Below are positions 25,342-34,195 of a stretch of 64,000 bases of DNA, one piece after another. The position numbers were made by a program, and so were the translations under genes. The stretch is from Azospirillum sp. 412522. GTDB taxonomy: Bacteria > Pseudomonadota > Alphaproteobacteria > Azospirillales > Azospirillaceae. The notes under the pieces were generated by a model that worked only from the letters and a program-made list of their open reading frames with translations, was not told where the DNA came from and did not search any database. Numbering within the stretch: position 1 is the stretch's first letter; each line of letters begins with the position of its first letter. The DNA lies in NCBI RefSeq assembly GCF_019805165.1, contig NZ_RWIJ01000001.1, forward strand, positions 354,081 through 418,080, given 5' to 3'.

Positions 25342-26904
25342 TCAGGCGCGGCGCGCGGTCAGCGCCCCGGTGCGGATCACCGCGTCCTGGCCGGCGCGGG
25401 ACTGGACGACGCCCTGGCCAAGGCGCTCGGCGTAGTCCTTGAAGTAGGCCAGCGCCGATTCCTCGATGTAATCGAAGGCGAAGCGGTCGACCGGCTCGAT
25501 CCCGGCCTCTGCCAGTGACTTGGACGGGCAGCCGCCGATCTTGGCGACGAACACCGCGGTGCAGTCGTTGATCGCCGCCAGCACGCCGTCCAGCGTGTCG
25601 ACGTCCCCGGAGCCGCCTTCGCAATACTGGTCGACGCGGCGGTGGCCGACGAACTTGGCGCCGCTTGGGCCGACCTCGTAGATCTGGAATTCCTTGGCGT
25701 GGCCGAAATGCTCGTTGATGCGCTCGCCGCCCTTGGTGGCGACGGCGATCAGGATCGGATCGACCGTGAAGCCGACCGTTTCCCGCACATCGGCCTGCGC
25801 CGCGGCCTTGGAGGCGTTGCGGCCGGCGCGCTCGGCCTCGACATGCTCGCGGTAGGTGCGGCGGGCCTCGTCGTCATATTCGACGACCCCCATCGTCTCG
25901 ATCCTGTCGGCGGTGAACTCGTCGCCGCGGTCCTCGCCCAGCAGGCCGACGGCATCGGCCCGGCACTGGCGGCAGTGGCGCATCAGCTTGGCCCCGCCCT
26001 CGCAGGCGTCCTGCACCACCTTCAACTCCTGCGCCGAAGGCCCCCGCTGGCCGTTCAGGCCGAAATACGTGCCGTGGGCCGGGTCGGAGATCAGCGGCAT
26101 GATGTTGTGCAGGAAGGCGCCGCGGCTCTTCACCGCCTTGTTCACCTCCAGCAGATGCTCGTCGTTCACCCCCGGGATCATGACCGAGTTCACCTTCACC
26201 AGAATGCCGCGCGAGGTCAGCATCTCCAGCCCCAGCATCTGCTGTTCATGGAGAATCTTCGCGGCGTCCAGCCCGGTCCAACGCTTGTGCTTGTAGAAGA
26301 TCCACGGGTAGATCCGCGCGCCGACCTCCGGATCGACCATGTTGATGGTGATGGTGACGTGGTCGATGTTGTACTGGGCGATGGTGTCCACATGGTCGGG
26401 CAGGGCCAGACCGTTGGTGGACAGGCACAGCTTCAGGTCCGGCGCCTTCTTCTGCAGCATCTCGAAGGTGGCGAAGGTGTTCTTGCCGGCGGCGGCCAAG
26501 CTGTCGCCGGGGCCGGCGATGCCGATCACGGACAGCTGCGGGATTTCCTGGGCGACGGCGAGGATTTTCTTGATCGCCTGATCGGGGGTCAGCTTTTCGG
26601 AGACTACGCCCGGCCGGCTCTCGTTCGAGCAATCGTATTTGCGGTTGCAGTAGTTGCACTGGATGTTGCAGGCCGGGGCGACCGCGACATGCATGCGGGC
26701 AAAATAGTGATGCGCCTCTTCCGAATAGCAGGGATGGTTCTTCACCTTTTCCCACACTGCCGGATCCATGTCGGCCGGACCGTCGGACGACCCGCAGGAC
26801 GACGACGAACAGCCGGACGCCGTGTCGGGGACCGCCGGCATCGTCGCGGGCGGAGCCAGTTCCCCCAGCCCGAAGATGCTGTCGAGCGAAACCACGTTGC
26901 TCAT
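25342..26904 (-). CDS. nifB: nitrogenase cofactor biosynthesis protein NifB
   Basis: 520 aa. Radical SAM protein that builds NifB-co, the precursor of the nitrogenase cofactor. The SAM cluster motif C-x3-C-x2-C is CNIQCNYC (Cys79, 83, 86). Extra Cys residues sit in the N-terminus (SGCSSSSCG) and in HCRQCRADAVG. The C-terminal ~110 residues are a NifX-like domain (ILIAVATKGGERINEHFGHAKEF). ATG 26904 has AAGGAG at good spacing; ATG 26907 is adjacent. It follows a sigma-54 promoter with NifA boxes and heads the long nif operon. Confidence 0.97.
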   Translation of the reverse strand: MSNVVSLDSIFGLGELAPPATMPAVPDTASGCSSSSCGSSDGPADMDPAVWEKVKNHPCYSEEAHHYFARMHVAVAPACNIQCNYCNRKYDCSNESRPGVVSEKLTPDQAIKKILAVAQEIPQLSVIGIAGPGDSLAAAGKNTFATFEMLQKKAPDLKLCLSTNGLALPDHVDTIAQYNIDHVTITINMVDPEVGARIYPWIFYKHKRWTGLDAAKILHEQQMLGLEMLTSRGILVKVNSVMIPGVNDEHLLEVNKAVKSRGAFLHNIMPLISDPAHGTYFGLNGQRGPSAQELKVVQDACEGGAKLMRHCRQCRADAVGLLGEDRGDEFTADRIETMGVVEYDDEARRTYREHVEAERAGRNASKAAAQADVRETVGFTVDPILIAVATKGGERINEHFGHAKEFQIYEVGPSGAKFVGHRRVDQYCEGGSGDVDTLDGVLAAINDCTAVFVAKIGGCPSKSLAEAGIEPVDRFAFDYIEESALAYFKDYAERLGQGVVQSRAGQDAVIRTGALTARRA

Positions 26905-26957
26905 CATCCACTCCTTCCCTGCCGTGCCGGACGACACCGTTGGACGAATGGAGCAAA

Positions 26958-26973
26958 AGCAAGTTTGGGGCCA
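26958..26973 (-). promoter_or_regulatory. sigma-54 (-24/-12) promoter of nifB
   Basis: Minus-strand TGGCCCCAAACTTGCT has the invariant GG and GC separated by 10 bp, a full match to TGGC-N8-TTGCT. The predicted start is near 26947, about 43 nt before the nifB ATG. Confidence 0.9.
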
Positions 26974-27030
26974 GAGAAGGGAATGTAATGTTTACAAAGG
27001 CTTGCCGGTAATTGTCGGCTGCGCGGACGC

Positions 27031-27046
27031 TGTCGTCATTGCGACA
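27031..27046. promoter_or_regulatory. NifA upstream activator sequence, proximal
   Basis: TGT-N10-ACA (TGTCGTCATTGCGACA), centred about 91 bp upstream of the predicted nifB start. The TTGTCG/CGACAA flanks are close to those of the distal site. Confidence 0.85.
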
Positions 27047-27069
27047 ATGGCGGGGTGGGCAGGGAGCAT

Positions 27070-27085
27070 TGTCGGGGTGCCGACA
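27070..27085. promoter_or_regulatory. NifA upstream activator sequence, distal
   Basis: TGT-N10-ACA (TGTCGGGGTGCCGACA), near-perfect palindrome centred 39 bp from the proximal site and about 130 bp upstream of the predicted start. It ends 6 bp from the stop of the cyclase-FHA gene. Confidence 0.85.
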
Positions 27086-27091
27086 ATGCCG

Positions 27092-28021
27092 TCAGGCCAG
27101 TTCGCCGCGGAAGGCGACCACATGGTCCTGCCCTTCGTCCAGCGCTTCCGCGCCGAAGCCGATCAGGCCGCTACCGACCAGTTTGGTCGAGTCGCGCCGC
27201 AGCACCACCGGTGGCGACCCGCCGCTGCGGATGAAGGTGCCATTGGTCGAATGGTCGGTCAGCAGGAAGCTTTCGCGGGTGAAGTCGATCACCGCATGCT
27301 GGCGCGATGTCTGGCGCGAGGCGATGCGCAGGCCGCTGCCATCCTCCCGCCCGATGGTGACGCGGGACAGCGTCCGGCTCAGCGTGATATCCCGTCCGCG
27401 ATAGGACAGGTGCAGCGTCGCCATGCCGCGTCCGGCCTCCGCCACCAGGGAGAAGCCAAGCGTGGTGCTGTCGATGGCCTCGTCGGCATCGTCGCCGGTG
27501 CGGATCTGGTGGACGCGGATCGGCGCCGTCTTGCCTTTCATCGCGACGTTGCTCAGCGGTCTGGTCCGGTCGCGCAGGTCGGGCGACAGGCTGTCCACCA
27601 GCGCCTGGGTCACCAGGATCTCGCCCGGACGGGCAATCTGCTGCACCCGTGCGGCGACGTTGCAGGCGTCGCCGTACAGGTCGCCGACCCCCTCGATCAC
27701 CGCTCCGAAATGGATGCCGATGCGCAGCCGCAGCCCGTGCTGGTCCTGGATGCCGATCATCGCGCAGGCGGTACGGGCGCTGTCGTCGCAAAGCGAAAAG
27801 GCGGCCAGCAGCCCGTCGCCCAGGCTCTTGATCACGCCGCCATGATGCTCGACCACCAGCCGGCGCAGATGGGCTAGAACCCGCTGAGTCAATGCCGCCG
27901 CGGTGGCGTTGCCGATACGCTCGTACAGCATCGTGCTGTCGGCGATGTCGACGAACAGCAGGGCGAGGGGCTTCTCAAGCGAAGGCAAGACGGGGATCCG
28001 TTCGATCGGGGAGCACGCCAT
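27092..28021 (-). CDS. class III adenylate/guanylate cyclase with C-terminal FHA domain
   Basis: 309 aa. The cyclase domain (~20-190) has both metal Asp residues (LFVDIADST and KSLGDGLLAAF), the purine-contacting Lys, and the Asn/Arg pair in YGDACNVAARV, so it looks active. The FHA domain (~220-300) has VTIGREDGSGLRI, ASRQTSRQHAVID and LTDHSTNGTFI, the phosphothreonine-binding pattern. Start chosen at ATG 28021; GTG 28048 would add nine residues. Located between nifA (85 bp upstream) and nifB, same strand. It may link cyclic nucleotide and Ser/Thr phosphorylation signals to nif control; this is inferred from position only. Confidence 0.88.
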   Translation of the reverse strand: MACSPIERIPVLPSLEKPLALLFVDIADSTMLYERIGNATAAALTQRVLAHLRRLVVEHHGGVIKSLGDGLLAAFSLCDDSARTACAMIGIQDQHGLRLRIGIHFGAVIEGVGDLYGDACNVAARVQQIARPGEILVTQALVDSLSPDLRDRTRPLSNVAMKGKTAPIRVHQIRTGDDADEAIDSTTLGFSLVAEAGRGMATLHLSYRGRDITLSRTLSRVTIGREDGSGLRIASRQTSRQHAVIDFTRESFLLTDHSTNGTFIRSGGSPPVVLRRDSTKLVGSGLIGFGAEALDEGQDHVVAFRGELA

Positions 28022-28106
28022 CGAACCGAAGGCCCGGCAGGGTAACACGAAACCGCGGCCGCGTGCGACCGGGGTGGTCGCCGGCCAATCTCCGGAGCCG
28101 CGACCC

Positions 28107-30005
28107 TTAGAACCTCTTGATCTCGATGTTGTACTTGCGGAGCGCGTAGCTCACCTGCCGTGTCGTCATGCCCAGCAGGCGGGCGGCCTTGGCCTGGACC
28201 CAGCCGGTCCGTTCCATCGCCCAGATCAGGCGGTCGCGCAGCGGTCCCGATTCCGGTTCGTCCAGCGGCAGGTCGGGGCCGGTCGAGGCCGGCTGCGGGG
28301 CCGGTGCGGAGGGGACGGCCGGTGCGGATGCGGCGGGCAGCGGGGTGGGCAGCGGAATGATTGCCGAGGGCGGCAGGGGTTTGGAGGCGCCGCAGACCGG
28401 CATCGGCCCGGCGCCGCAGCCGGACGCGCAAGCCGGCCATTGTGCGCCGTTGGGCGCCGCGTTGGGTGTTCCGTTCACCGTCCCATTGGCGGGAGCCGGC
28501 ATCGCCGGTGGCATGGCGGGCGGTTGCGGACGGCCCTGTGCGGGGTGGGCGACAGACGGGTTGGTGGCGGTGCCGCTCATTGAAGGAGCCAGCCCGCCGA
28601 CGGCGGCCCCCATGGTGCGGTACTGAAACAGCACCGACGAGTTGCAGAGATTCATGCTGCAGGACAGGTCGGGCACCCGGATGGTGCCGTTGCGGCATTG
28701 GGTCGCCGCACGCTCGATGCAGTTCTCCAGCTCGCGCACGTTGCCGGGCCAGGTGCAGCGGTTCAGCACCTCCAGCGCCTCCGAGGCGATGTCGAGGTTA
28801 AGGCCGTTGTCGCGGCCGAACTTGGCGACGAAATGCTTGGCGAGCATGCCGATGTCGCCGCGCCGCTCGCGCAGCGGCGGCAGGTGGATGGTCACCACGT
28901 TGATGCGGAAATACAGGTCGGCGCGGAACTTGCCGTGACCGACCGCCTCTTCCAGGTTCAGGTTGGTGGCACAGATCAGCCGCACGTCGGTCTTGATCGT
29001 CTTCGACCCGCCGACCCGCTCGAACTCCTGCTCCTGCAGCACGCGCAGCAGCTTGCCCTGGAAGTTGGAGGAGATGTCGCCGATCTCGTCCAGGAACAGC
29101 GTGCCGCCCGACGCCAGTTCGAACCGGCCCTTGTGATCCTTCTGCGCGCCGGTGAAGGAGCCTTTCTCGTGGCCGAACAGTTCTGATTCCAGCAGCGATT
29201 CGGGCAGGGCGGCGCAGTTGACGCGGATGAAGGGGGCGTCCTTGCGCGGCGACAGGTTGTGGATGGCGCGCGCGATCAGCTCCTTGCCGGTGCCGCTCTC
29301 GCCGCGGATCAGCACGGTCGACTTGAAGGGTGCCACCCGATGGACCTGGGCCAGCACGTCGACCATGTTGGGGCTGGTGCAGACCACGTCGTTGACCGGC
29401 GCAACCACCGGCTTCAGCTCCTTCTGGACGCGGAAGGTCTCCCGCATCATGAAGCGCCGCTCCTCCGCCACCGTCCGGTGCAGGCGCACGGTCTGGCCGA
29501 TCAGGTTGGCGACCATGGTCAGGAAACGGACGTCGGAACCGAAATGGCCGCTGGGGCCGTCATCGGAGATGCGGTCGATGGTCAGCACGCCGATGACGGC
29601 GCCGGCCGCCTTGATCGGCACGCCGACCAGCGAGGCCACCTGTTCGTCCAGATCGTCGCGCCCGCCGGAGCGGTTGTTGAACAGCGGCTCCTCGGCCAGG
29701 TTGGGCACGACCGCCGGCATGCCGGTTTTCAGGATGCGGCCGCTGATGCCTTCGCCCTGATTGTAGTCGATCTCCTGCGCCGGCGAATCCTTCGGCAGCC
29801 CCTGGGCGGCGACAAGACGCAGAGCCCCATCCTCGCCCTGGAGGTAGACCCGGCCGCGGTGCATCTGCAGCTGATAGGACAGCGCCCGCAGAACTTCACG
29901 CAGGGTCTGTTCGAGATCCAGCGACGACCCGAGGATCTTGCTGACCTCGTAGATCGTCAGCAGCTCAAGGCTGGAGGATGACGCGGACTGGGCAGCACTC
30001 GGCAT
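28107..30005 (-). CDS. nifA: nif-specific transcriptional activator NifA
   Basis: 632 aa. GAF domain (~25-175), AAA+ domain with Walker A GESGTGKE (235-242), sigma-54 loop GSFTGA (282-287, Ser replacing the common Ala), Walker B LFLDEIGD (303-310), and a C-terminal Fis-type HTH ([18 protein letters not shown]). Between AAA+ and HTH is C-x11-C-x19-C-x4-C (Cys417, 429, 449, 454), the mark of oxygen-sensitive alphaproteobacterial NifA. A long Pro/Ala-rich linker (~470-585) contains three more Cys ([13 protein letters not shown]). ATG 30005 has GAGGGG upstream; the longer frame is unsupported. It should activate nifB through the two TGT-N10-ACA sites. Confidence 0.96.
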   Translation of the reverse strand: MPSAAQSASSSSLELLTIYEVSKILGSSLDLEQTLREVLRALSYQLQMHRGRVYLQGEDGALRLVAAQGLPKDSPAQEIDYNQGEGISGRILKTGMPAVVPNLAEEPLFNNRSGGRDDLDEQVASLVGVPIKAAGAVIGVLTIDRISDDGPSGHFGSDVRFLTMVANLIGQTVRLHRTVAEERRFMMRETFRVQKELKPVVAPVNDVVCTSPNMVDVLAQVHRVAPFKSTVLIRGESGTGKELIARAIHNLSPRKDAPFIRVNCAALPESLLESELFGHEKGSFTGAQKDHKGRFELASGGTLFLDEIGDISSNFQGKLLRVLQEQEFERVGGSKTIKTDVRLICATNLNLEEAVGHGKFRADLYFRINVVTIHLPPLRERRGDIGMLAKHFVAKFGRDNGLNLDIASEALEVLNRCTWPGNVRELENCIERAATQCRNGTIRVPDLSCSMNLCNSSVLFQYRTMGAAVGGLAPSMSGTATNPSVAHPAQGRPQPPAMPPAMPAPANGTVNGTPNAAPNGAQWPACASGCGAGPMPVCGASKPLPPSAIIPLPTPLPAASAPAVPSAPAPQPASTGPDLPLDEPESGPLRDRLIWAMERTGWVQAKAARLLGMTTRQVSYALRKYNIEIKRF

Positions 30006-30295
30006 GATCGATCCCCTCGCTCGGCTGGGGGCCCGGGCATATGCCGGACGGTTGGGTCCAGGCATCGCAAACAACCGGGTCCCGGCATCGGCGCCTTTAT
30101 CCGTACCTCCCGAAACCGCGGCGGCCGTTGGTCCGGCTACGCTGTTCATGCTCTGTTTTGGCACCCGTTTTCCGGGGCAGGCTTGGCCGCCACTCCATTC
30201 GTACGCTGCCAGCCGGTGGAAAGTGTCCGTGACTGCTCGCGGAAAGGCAAGACTTTTTGCATAGGTTCTGCTGCGCCGCACAATGCCCTTGGCGG
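30006..30295. other. nifA upstream region
   Basis: 290 bp between the nifA start and the tetR promoter. No gene, no clear -24/-12 element and no FNR-type palindrome found by eye. It must hold the nifA promoter (minus), which was not identified. Confidence 0.4.
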
Positions 30296-30340
30296 TTGGT
30301 GCCCGGCAGGATGCGTGTTAATAACTGACCAGTCAGTTAT
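30296..30340 (+). promoter_or_regulatory. tetR promoter with palindromic operator
   Basis: TTGGTG (30296-30301), 17-bp spacer, TAATAA (30319-30324). A near-perfect 20-bp palindrome, ATAACTGACCAGTCAGTTAT (30321-30340), covers the -10 and start region, the usual place for TetR autorepression. Confidence 0.82.
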
Positions 30341-30355
30341 AAAAAGGGGAGCTCC

Positions 30356-31054
30356 ATGCCCTCCCGCCGTTCCGATCCCGGCTCCGACCCCGTTCCATCC
30401 GGCGTTTCGCCGCGCTGGCGGCGGCGCAAGGATGCCCGTCCGCAGGAGATCGTTGCCGCCGCGATGGACGTCTTCGTCGAGCGCGGTTTCGCCGCCGCCC
30501 GGCTGGAGGAGGTCGCGGCCCGCGCCGGAGTCAGCAAGGGCACGCTCTACCTCTACTTTCCCAGCAAGGACGAGCTGTTCAAGGCGGTGATCCGCGCGGC
30601 CATCCTGCCCAATCTGCAACAGGCCGAAACACTGGTCGCCACCGCCGGCGGGCCGTGCTTCCCGATGCTGGACCGGCTGCTGCGCACGGTGGCCCGCCTG
30701 GTCGCCACGACCCGCATGGCGACGATCCCGCGGCTGGTGATCGCCGAGGCCGGCAATTTTCCGGAGCTTGCCGCTTTCTACCACCGGGAAGTGATCCGTC
30801 GCGGCTTTGGTGTTCTCGCCGCCCTGCTGCGGCGGGGCATCGAGAGCGGAGAATTCCGCCCGATGGCGATCGATCCCACCGTGCGTCTGATCGTGGCTCC
30901 TCTGCTGATGAGCGCCGTCTGGCGAACCTCCTTCGACGGTGTGGATGGCGAGCCGCCTCTGGACGTGACGGCGCTGGTGGATCTCCACATCGGCAATCTG
31001 CGCCGGGTGCTGTTGCGGGATGCGAGCGAGGGGATGGAGGAGGGGGCGCCATGA
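30356..31054 (+). CDS. TetR-family transcriptional repressor
   Basis: 232 aa. N-terminal HTH (RPQEIVAAAMDVFVERGFAAARLEEVAARAGVSKGTLYLYFPSKDELF, residues ~28-75) and a C-terminal ligand domain resembling YbiH/CecR-type repressors. ATG 30356 has AGGGGAG at good distance. First gene of an exporter operon; the palindrome upstream is the likely operator. Its stop overlaps the next ATG (ATGA). Confidence 0.92.
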   Translation: MPSRRSDPGSDPVPSGVSPRWRRRKDARPQEIVAAAMDVFVERGFAAARLEEVAARAGVSKGTLYLYFPSKDELFKAVIRAAILPNLQQAETLVATAGGPCFPMLDRLLRTVARLVATTRMATIPRLVIAEAGNFPELAAFYHREVIRRGFGVLAALLRRGIESGEFRPMAIDPTVRLIVAPLLMSAVWRTSFDGVDGEPPLDVTALVDLHIGNLRRVLLRDASEGMEEGAP

Positions 31055-32019
31055 GCGGCTTTCTCGGGAACGTCCTGGACGGGCTGGCAGCGCTGGCGCT
31101 GGCCGTCGGCCTGCCCGTCGCGGCAGGCGGACCGCCGCCGCTCGCCCATGGCTATGTGGAGGGGGAGTATCTGCGTATCGCCGCTCCCGGCTCCGGCATG
31201 CTGGAAAGCCTGTCGGTCATGCGCGGTGCACGGGTGGTGGCCGGGGCGCCGCTGTTCGCTGTCGACCGCGCCACCGCCAGGGCTGAGCGCGAGCGGCTGG
31301 TTGCGGCGCTGGCCCAGGCGCGGGCCCAGCGCGCCGATCTCGCCACCGGCAAGCGGGCGCAGGAGGTGGCGGTGCTGGCTGCGCAGAAGGCGCGGGCGGA
31401 GGCGGCCCTGCGCTATTCTACGGCCGAACTGGCGCGTCAGCAGGAGCTGGTCGCGCGGAAGGTCTCCTCTCCGGATAAGCTCGACCAGGCCCGTGCCGCC
31501 TTCGACCGCGACCGTGGCCAGTTGGCGGAGGCGGAGGCGCAGCTGGCCGTCGCCGCGCTGCCCGCCCGGCCCGAGCAACTGCGCGCCGCCGACGAGGCGG
31601 TGACCCAGGCGGAGGCGGCGCTGTTCCAGGCGGAACGGCGGCTCGCCGATCTGGCGCCTGTCGCCCCGGCGGACGCCCTGGTGGAGGACACGCTGTATAA
31701 TCCCGGCGAATGGGTGCCCGCCGGTTCCCCCGTGGTGTCGCTTCTGCCGCCGGAGCGGGTGAAGCTGGTGCTGTTCGTGCCGGAAACCGCCGTCGCCGGA
31801 GTGGCGCCGGGTGGTGCCCTGTCGGTGCGCTGCGACGGCTGCCCACCCGGCCTGTCGGCGAGGGTGACGCGGATCGCCTCGCAGGCGGAATACACCCCGC
31901 CGGTCATCTACAGCGTCGGCAGCCGGGAAAAGCTGGTCTTCCGGGTGGAGGCGGTGCCGGACCGGCCGCTGAATCCGGGGCTGCCGGTGGATGTCTGGCC
32001 GACTGGAGCGGGGCAATGA
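31051..32019 (+). CDS. HlyD/YbhG-like membrane fusion protein
   Basis: 322 aa. N-terminal signal anchor (LAALALAVGLPVAAGG), lipoyl-like half motif (GYVEGEYLRIAAPGSGMLESLSVMRGARVVAGAPLFAVD), a long coiled coil (~75-205, many Ala/Glu/Arg), second lipoyl half and a beta-barrel (LVLFVPETAVAGVAPGG). Bridges an inner-membrane exporter to the outer membrane. Coupled on both sides by 4-bp overlaps to tetR and the ATPase gene. Confidence 0.9.
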   Translation: MSGFLGNVLDGLAALALAVGLPVAAGGPPPLAHGYVEGEYLRIAAPGSGMLESLSVMRGARVVAGAPLFAVDRATARAERERLVAALAQARAQRADLATGKRAQEVAVLAAQKARAEAALRYSTAELARQQELVARKVSSPDKLDQARAAFDRDRGQLAEAEAQLAVAALPARPEQLRAADEAVTQAEAALFQAERRLADLAPVAPADALVEDTLYNPGEWVPAGSPVVSLLPPERVKLVLFVPETAVAGVAPGGALSVRCDGCPPGLSARVTRIASQAEYTPPVIYSVGSREKLVFRVEAVPDRPLNPGLPVDVWPTGAGQ

Positions 32020-32963
32020 CGGCGGAGAACGCTTCCGCCGGCGGTGGCCCCGCCATCGACGTGCGGGGGCTGGTCAAGCGCTTCGGCAGCAAGACCGTGG
32101 TCGACGACGTGTCGATCCGGGTGGAGACTGGCGAGATCTACGGCTTTCTCGGGCCCAACGGGTCGGGGAAAACCACGACGATCCGGCTGTTGTGCGGTCT
32201 GCTGACGCCAGACGCAGGGGAAGGCACCTGCCTGGGCCTCGACATCCGCCGGCAGAGCGCGGCGATCAAGCGGCAGGTCGGCTACATGACCCAGAAGTTC
32301 AGCTTCTGGGAGGATCTGAGCATCGCCGAAAATCTGGACTTCGTCGCCCGCATGTACGGTCTGCCCAATCGGCGGCGGCGGGTGGTCGAGGCGCTGGACC
32401 GGCTGGGGCTGTCCAATCGCCGTACACAGCTGGCCGGGGAGTTGTCGGGCGGTTGGAAGCAGCGTCTGGCGCTGGCCGCCTGCATCCTGCACGAACCGAA
32501 GCTGCTGCTGCTCGACGAACCGACGGCGGGGGTGGATCCCAAGGCGCGGCGGGAGTTTTGGGACGAGATCCACCGGTTGGCCGGGGAAGGGCTGACGGTG
32601 CTGGTCAGCACCCATTACATGGACGAGGCGGAGCGCTGCCACCGCATCGCCTATATCGCGTACGGTACCTTGATGGCGCACGGGACAGTCGATCAGGTGG
32701 TTGCCGCATCGGGCCTGCACACTCGTCTGGTCGCCGGCAACGGGCTGCACCGCATCGCCGCGGCGCTGGAGGGTCAGCCGGGGGTGGAGATGGTCGCGGT
32801 GTTCGGCAGCCGCCTGCATGTCAGCGGCATCGACGCCGCCGCCCTGGACCGGGCGCTTGCCCCCTGGTCAGCGCAGCCGGAGCTGCGGGTCACCGCGACG
32901 GAGCCGACGCTGGAAGACGTCTTCATCCACCTGATGAACCGCAGCACCGATAATTTCCGGTGA
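32016..32963 (+). CDS. ABC transporter ATP-binding protein (YbhF/drug-exporter type)
   Basis: 315 aa. Walker A GPNGSGKTT (~49-57), Q-loop YMTQKFSFWEDL, signature LSGGWKQRLALA, Walker B LLLLDEPTAGVD, H-loop STHYMDE. A single nucleotide-binding domain, like half of YbhF. Normally followed by one or two ABC-2 permease genes; here the next gene is on the opposite strand 4 bp away, so no permease is encoded in the operon. Confidence 0.92.
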   Translation: MTAENASAGGGPAIDVRGLVKRFGSKTVVDDVSIRVETGEIYGFLGPNGSGKTTTIRLLCGLLTPDAGEGTCLGLDIRRQSAAIKRQVGYMTQKFSFWEDLSIAENLDFVARMYGLPNRRRRVVEALDRLGLSNRRTQLAGELSGGWKQRLALAACILHEPKLLLLDEPTAGVDPKARREFWDEIHRLAGEGLTVLVSTHYMDEAERCHRIAYIAYGTLMAHGTVDQVVAASGLHTRLVAGNGLHRIAAALEGQPGVEMVAVFGSRLHVSGIDAAALDRALAPWSAQPELRVTATEPTLEDVFIHLMNRSTDNFR

Positions 32964-32967
32964 CGAA

Positions 32968-33336
32968 TTACTCGGTCTGGGCCGAGGTGACGCCGGTGTT
33001 CTTGTTCCACTTCAGGGTCAGCTTGGAGAGTTGGCAGAGGTTCAGGCCTTGCCACACCGCCGACTCGCCATCGTCATAGACGACCTTCATGTCCCACTTG
33101 CAGGTCTTCTCAGCCTTGGCGAAGGCGACTTCGAAATACTCACCGTCGTCCAGGACGTCACGACCAAGGATGTCTTCGTCCCAGCTGTTGTTGTTGTTCT
33201 CGGAGACGTAGATATGCTTCAGCGGATAGCCGGTCTTGTTGACGATGGTGAAATCCTGCTGGCCGGCGAACGCCGCGCCATGCATCAGAAACAGCGAGGA
33301 CGCGACTAGAAGAGCCTTGGCGGCGACATTCTTCAA
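32968..33336 (-). CDS. small secreted protein of unknown function
   Basis: 122 aa if read from TTG 33336, which has GGAG seven nt upstream; a GTG-like longer frame starts at 33381. Signal peptide LKNVAAKALLVASSLFLMHGAAFA, then a ~98-residue mature part (FTIVNKTGYPLKHIYVSENNNNSW ... CKWDMKVVYDDGES ... LNLCQLSKLTLKW) with two Cys that could pair. This pattern is common in proteobacterial periplasmic proteins, but I know no function for it. Lower GC than its neighbours. Confidence 0.7.
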   Translation of the reverse strand: MKNVAAKALLVASSLFLMHGAAFAGQQDFTIVNKTGYPLKHIYVSENNNNSWDEDILGRDVLDDGEYFEVAFAKAEKTCKWDMKVVYDDGESAVWQGLNLCQLSKLTLKWNKNTGVTSAQTE

Positions 33337-33381
33337 GATGATCTCCGTGGGGAAATGAAGTGCGTGTCGAATTCTGTGCAT

Positions 33382-33796
33382 TGCAATCGTACGGCGTCAA
33401 CAGACGAGTTAAGCCGAATGGTTAGTCAGCGCCTAAACGATTAATTCTTTCCAGGCCAAGAAATCAAATTCCGACGGAGGATGAAGAAAGCGCCGGAATG
33501 CCCGATGGCGACCACATTCATGGCGGGCTCAAGGAGTTTGGCGCGCCGGCCGTTCCATAAGGCTGGAGGCGTCGAGCCGGTTTCCGCCAATCGCCTGCAC
33601 ATCGGCATAAGGCGCAGTCTGACGGTTGCAAGAGGCCAATGGTCGCAAGCGCTTGGCGCGTCGCGATCTTTGTCGCGGCGCACACAATGTGGTACATGAT
33701 GAAGACCGGCCTTCGGGGCCGGTCAAGATCATGACCAAGTTCTGGACCGCAGCCGGTCCCGCCGGGGCGGTCCCAATCCAGGGGAAGGAACAACGC
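33382..33796. other. 415-bp intergenic region with candidate promoter and UTR hairpin
   Basis: No convincing gene. TTGTCG, 17 bp, TACATG ends near 33698 and would start transcription at the strong hairpin GACCGGCC (33704-33711)/GGCCGGTC (33717-33724) with a TTCGG loop, giving a structured 5' leader for the small gene at 33797. An AT-richer patch at 33370-33480 probably holds the promoter of the secreted protein gene. Confidence 0.4.
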
Positions 33797-34021
33797 ATGT
33801 CGGGTTTCAAGGACGCACCGCCGGATGACCGGTCCGAACTGTCGCCGGAGCAGGAAAGCGCCATCCGCATCGTCGCCAACAATCTGCACCGCCTGAACGA
33901 CGCCGTCGTCAAGGCGGTCGAGGCCGGCGTGACGGTCGAGCTGATGCGCACTGCCCGCTATCACAACGAAGCCGGCAACTGGGGCGACCAGCTCACCCCG
34001 GTGATCCGCCCCGGCAAGTGA
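33797..34021 (+). CDS. small conserved-looking hypothetical protein
   Basis: 74 aa, soluble: MSGFKDAPPDDRSELSPEQE followed by a helix (AIRIVANNLHRLNDAVVKAVEAG) and VELMRTARYHNEAGNWGDQL. ATG preceded by GGGGAAGGA. Followed by a strong terminator, so it is a monocistronic gene. Family not recognised. Confidence 0.65.
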   Translation: MSGFKDAPPDDRSELSPEQESAIRIVANNLHRLNDAVVKAVEAGVTVELMRTARYHNEAGNWGDQLTPVIRPGK

Positions 34022-34054
34022 CCGCTTCCGGCTGATCCGGCTGGAAGCTTGGCG

Positions 34055-34092
34055 AAAAGGCCGCATCCGTCCAGCGGATGGCGGCCTTTTTT
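34055..34092 (+). terminator. Rho-independent terminator
   Basis: AAAAGGCCGC (34055-34064) pairs with GCGGCCTTTT (34081-34090), with inner ATCCG/CGGAT, followed by TTTTTT. Ends the small gene at 33797-34021. Confidence 0.92.
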
Positions 34093-34195
34093 CGTATGTC
34101 GACAAAATTTCGGCGTCGACGGAAGAAAGGGTGGTCGGCGGCGGCGGCGGCCACAAACTTGTTGGGCATTCCGCTATCGATGCGAGGCCCCCGCC

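Noticed and set aside
30006..30281. Longer nifA reading frame starting at 30281
   Set aside because: The added N-terminus matches no NifA, and a good Shine-Dalgarno precedes ATG 30005.
33481..33699. 72-codon plus-strand frame in the 415-bp gap
   Set aside because: The Shine-Dalgarno-like GGAGG touches the ATG, the product is Arg/Ser-rich without motifs, and the frame crosses a likely promoter.
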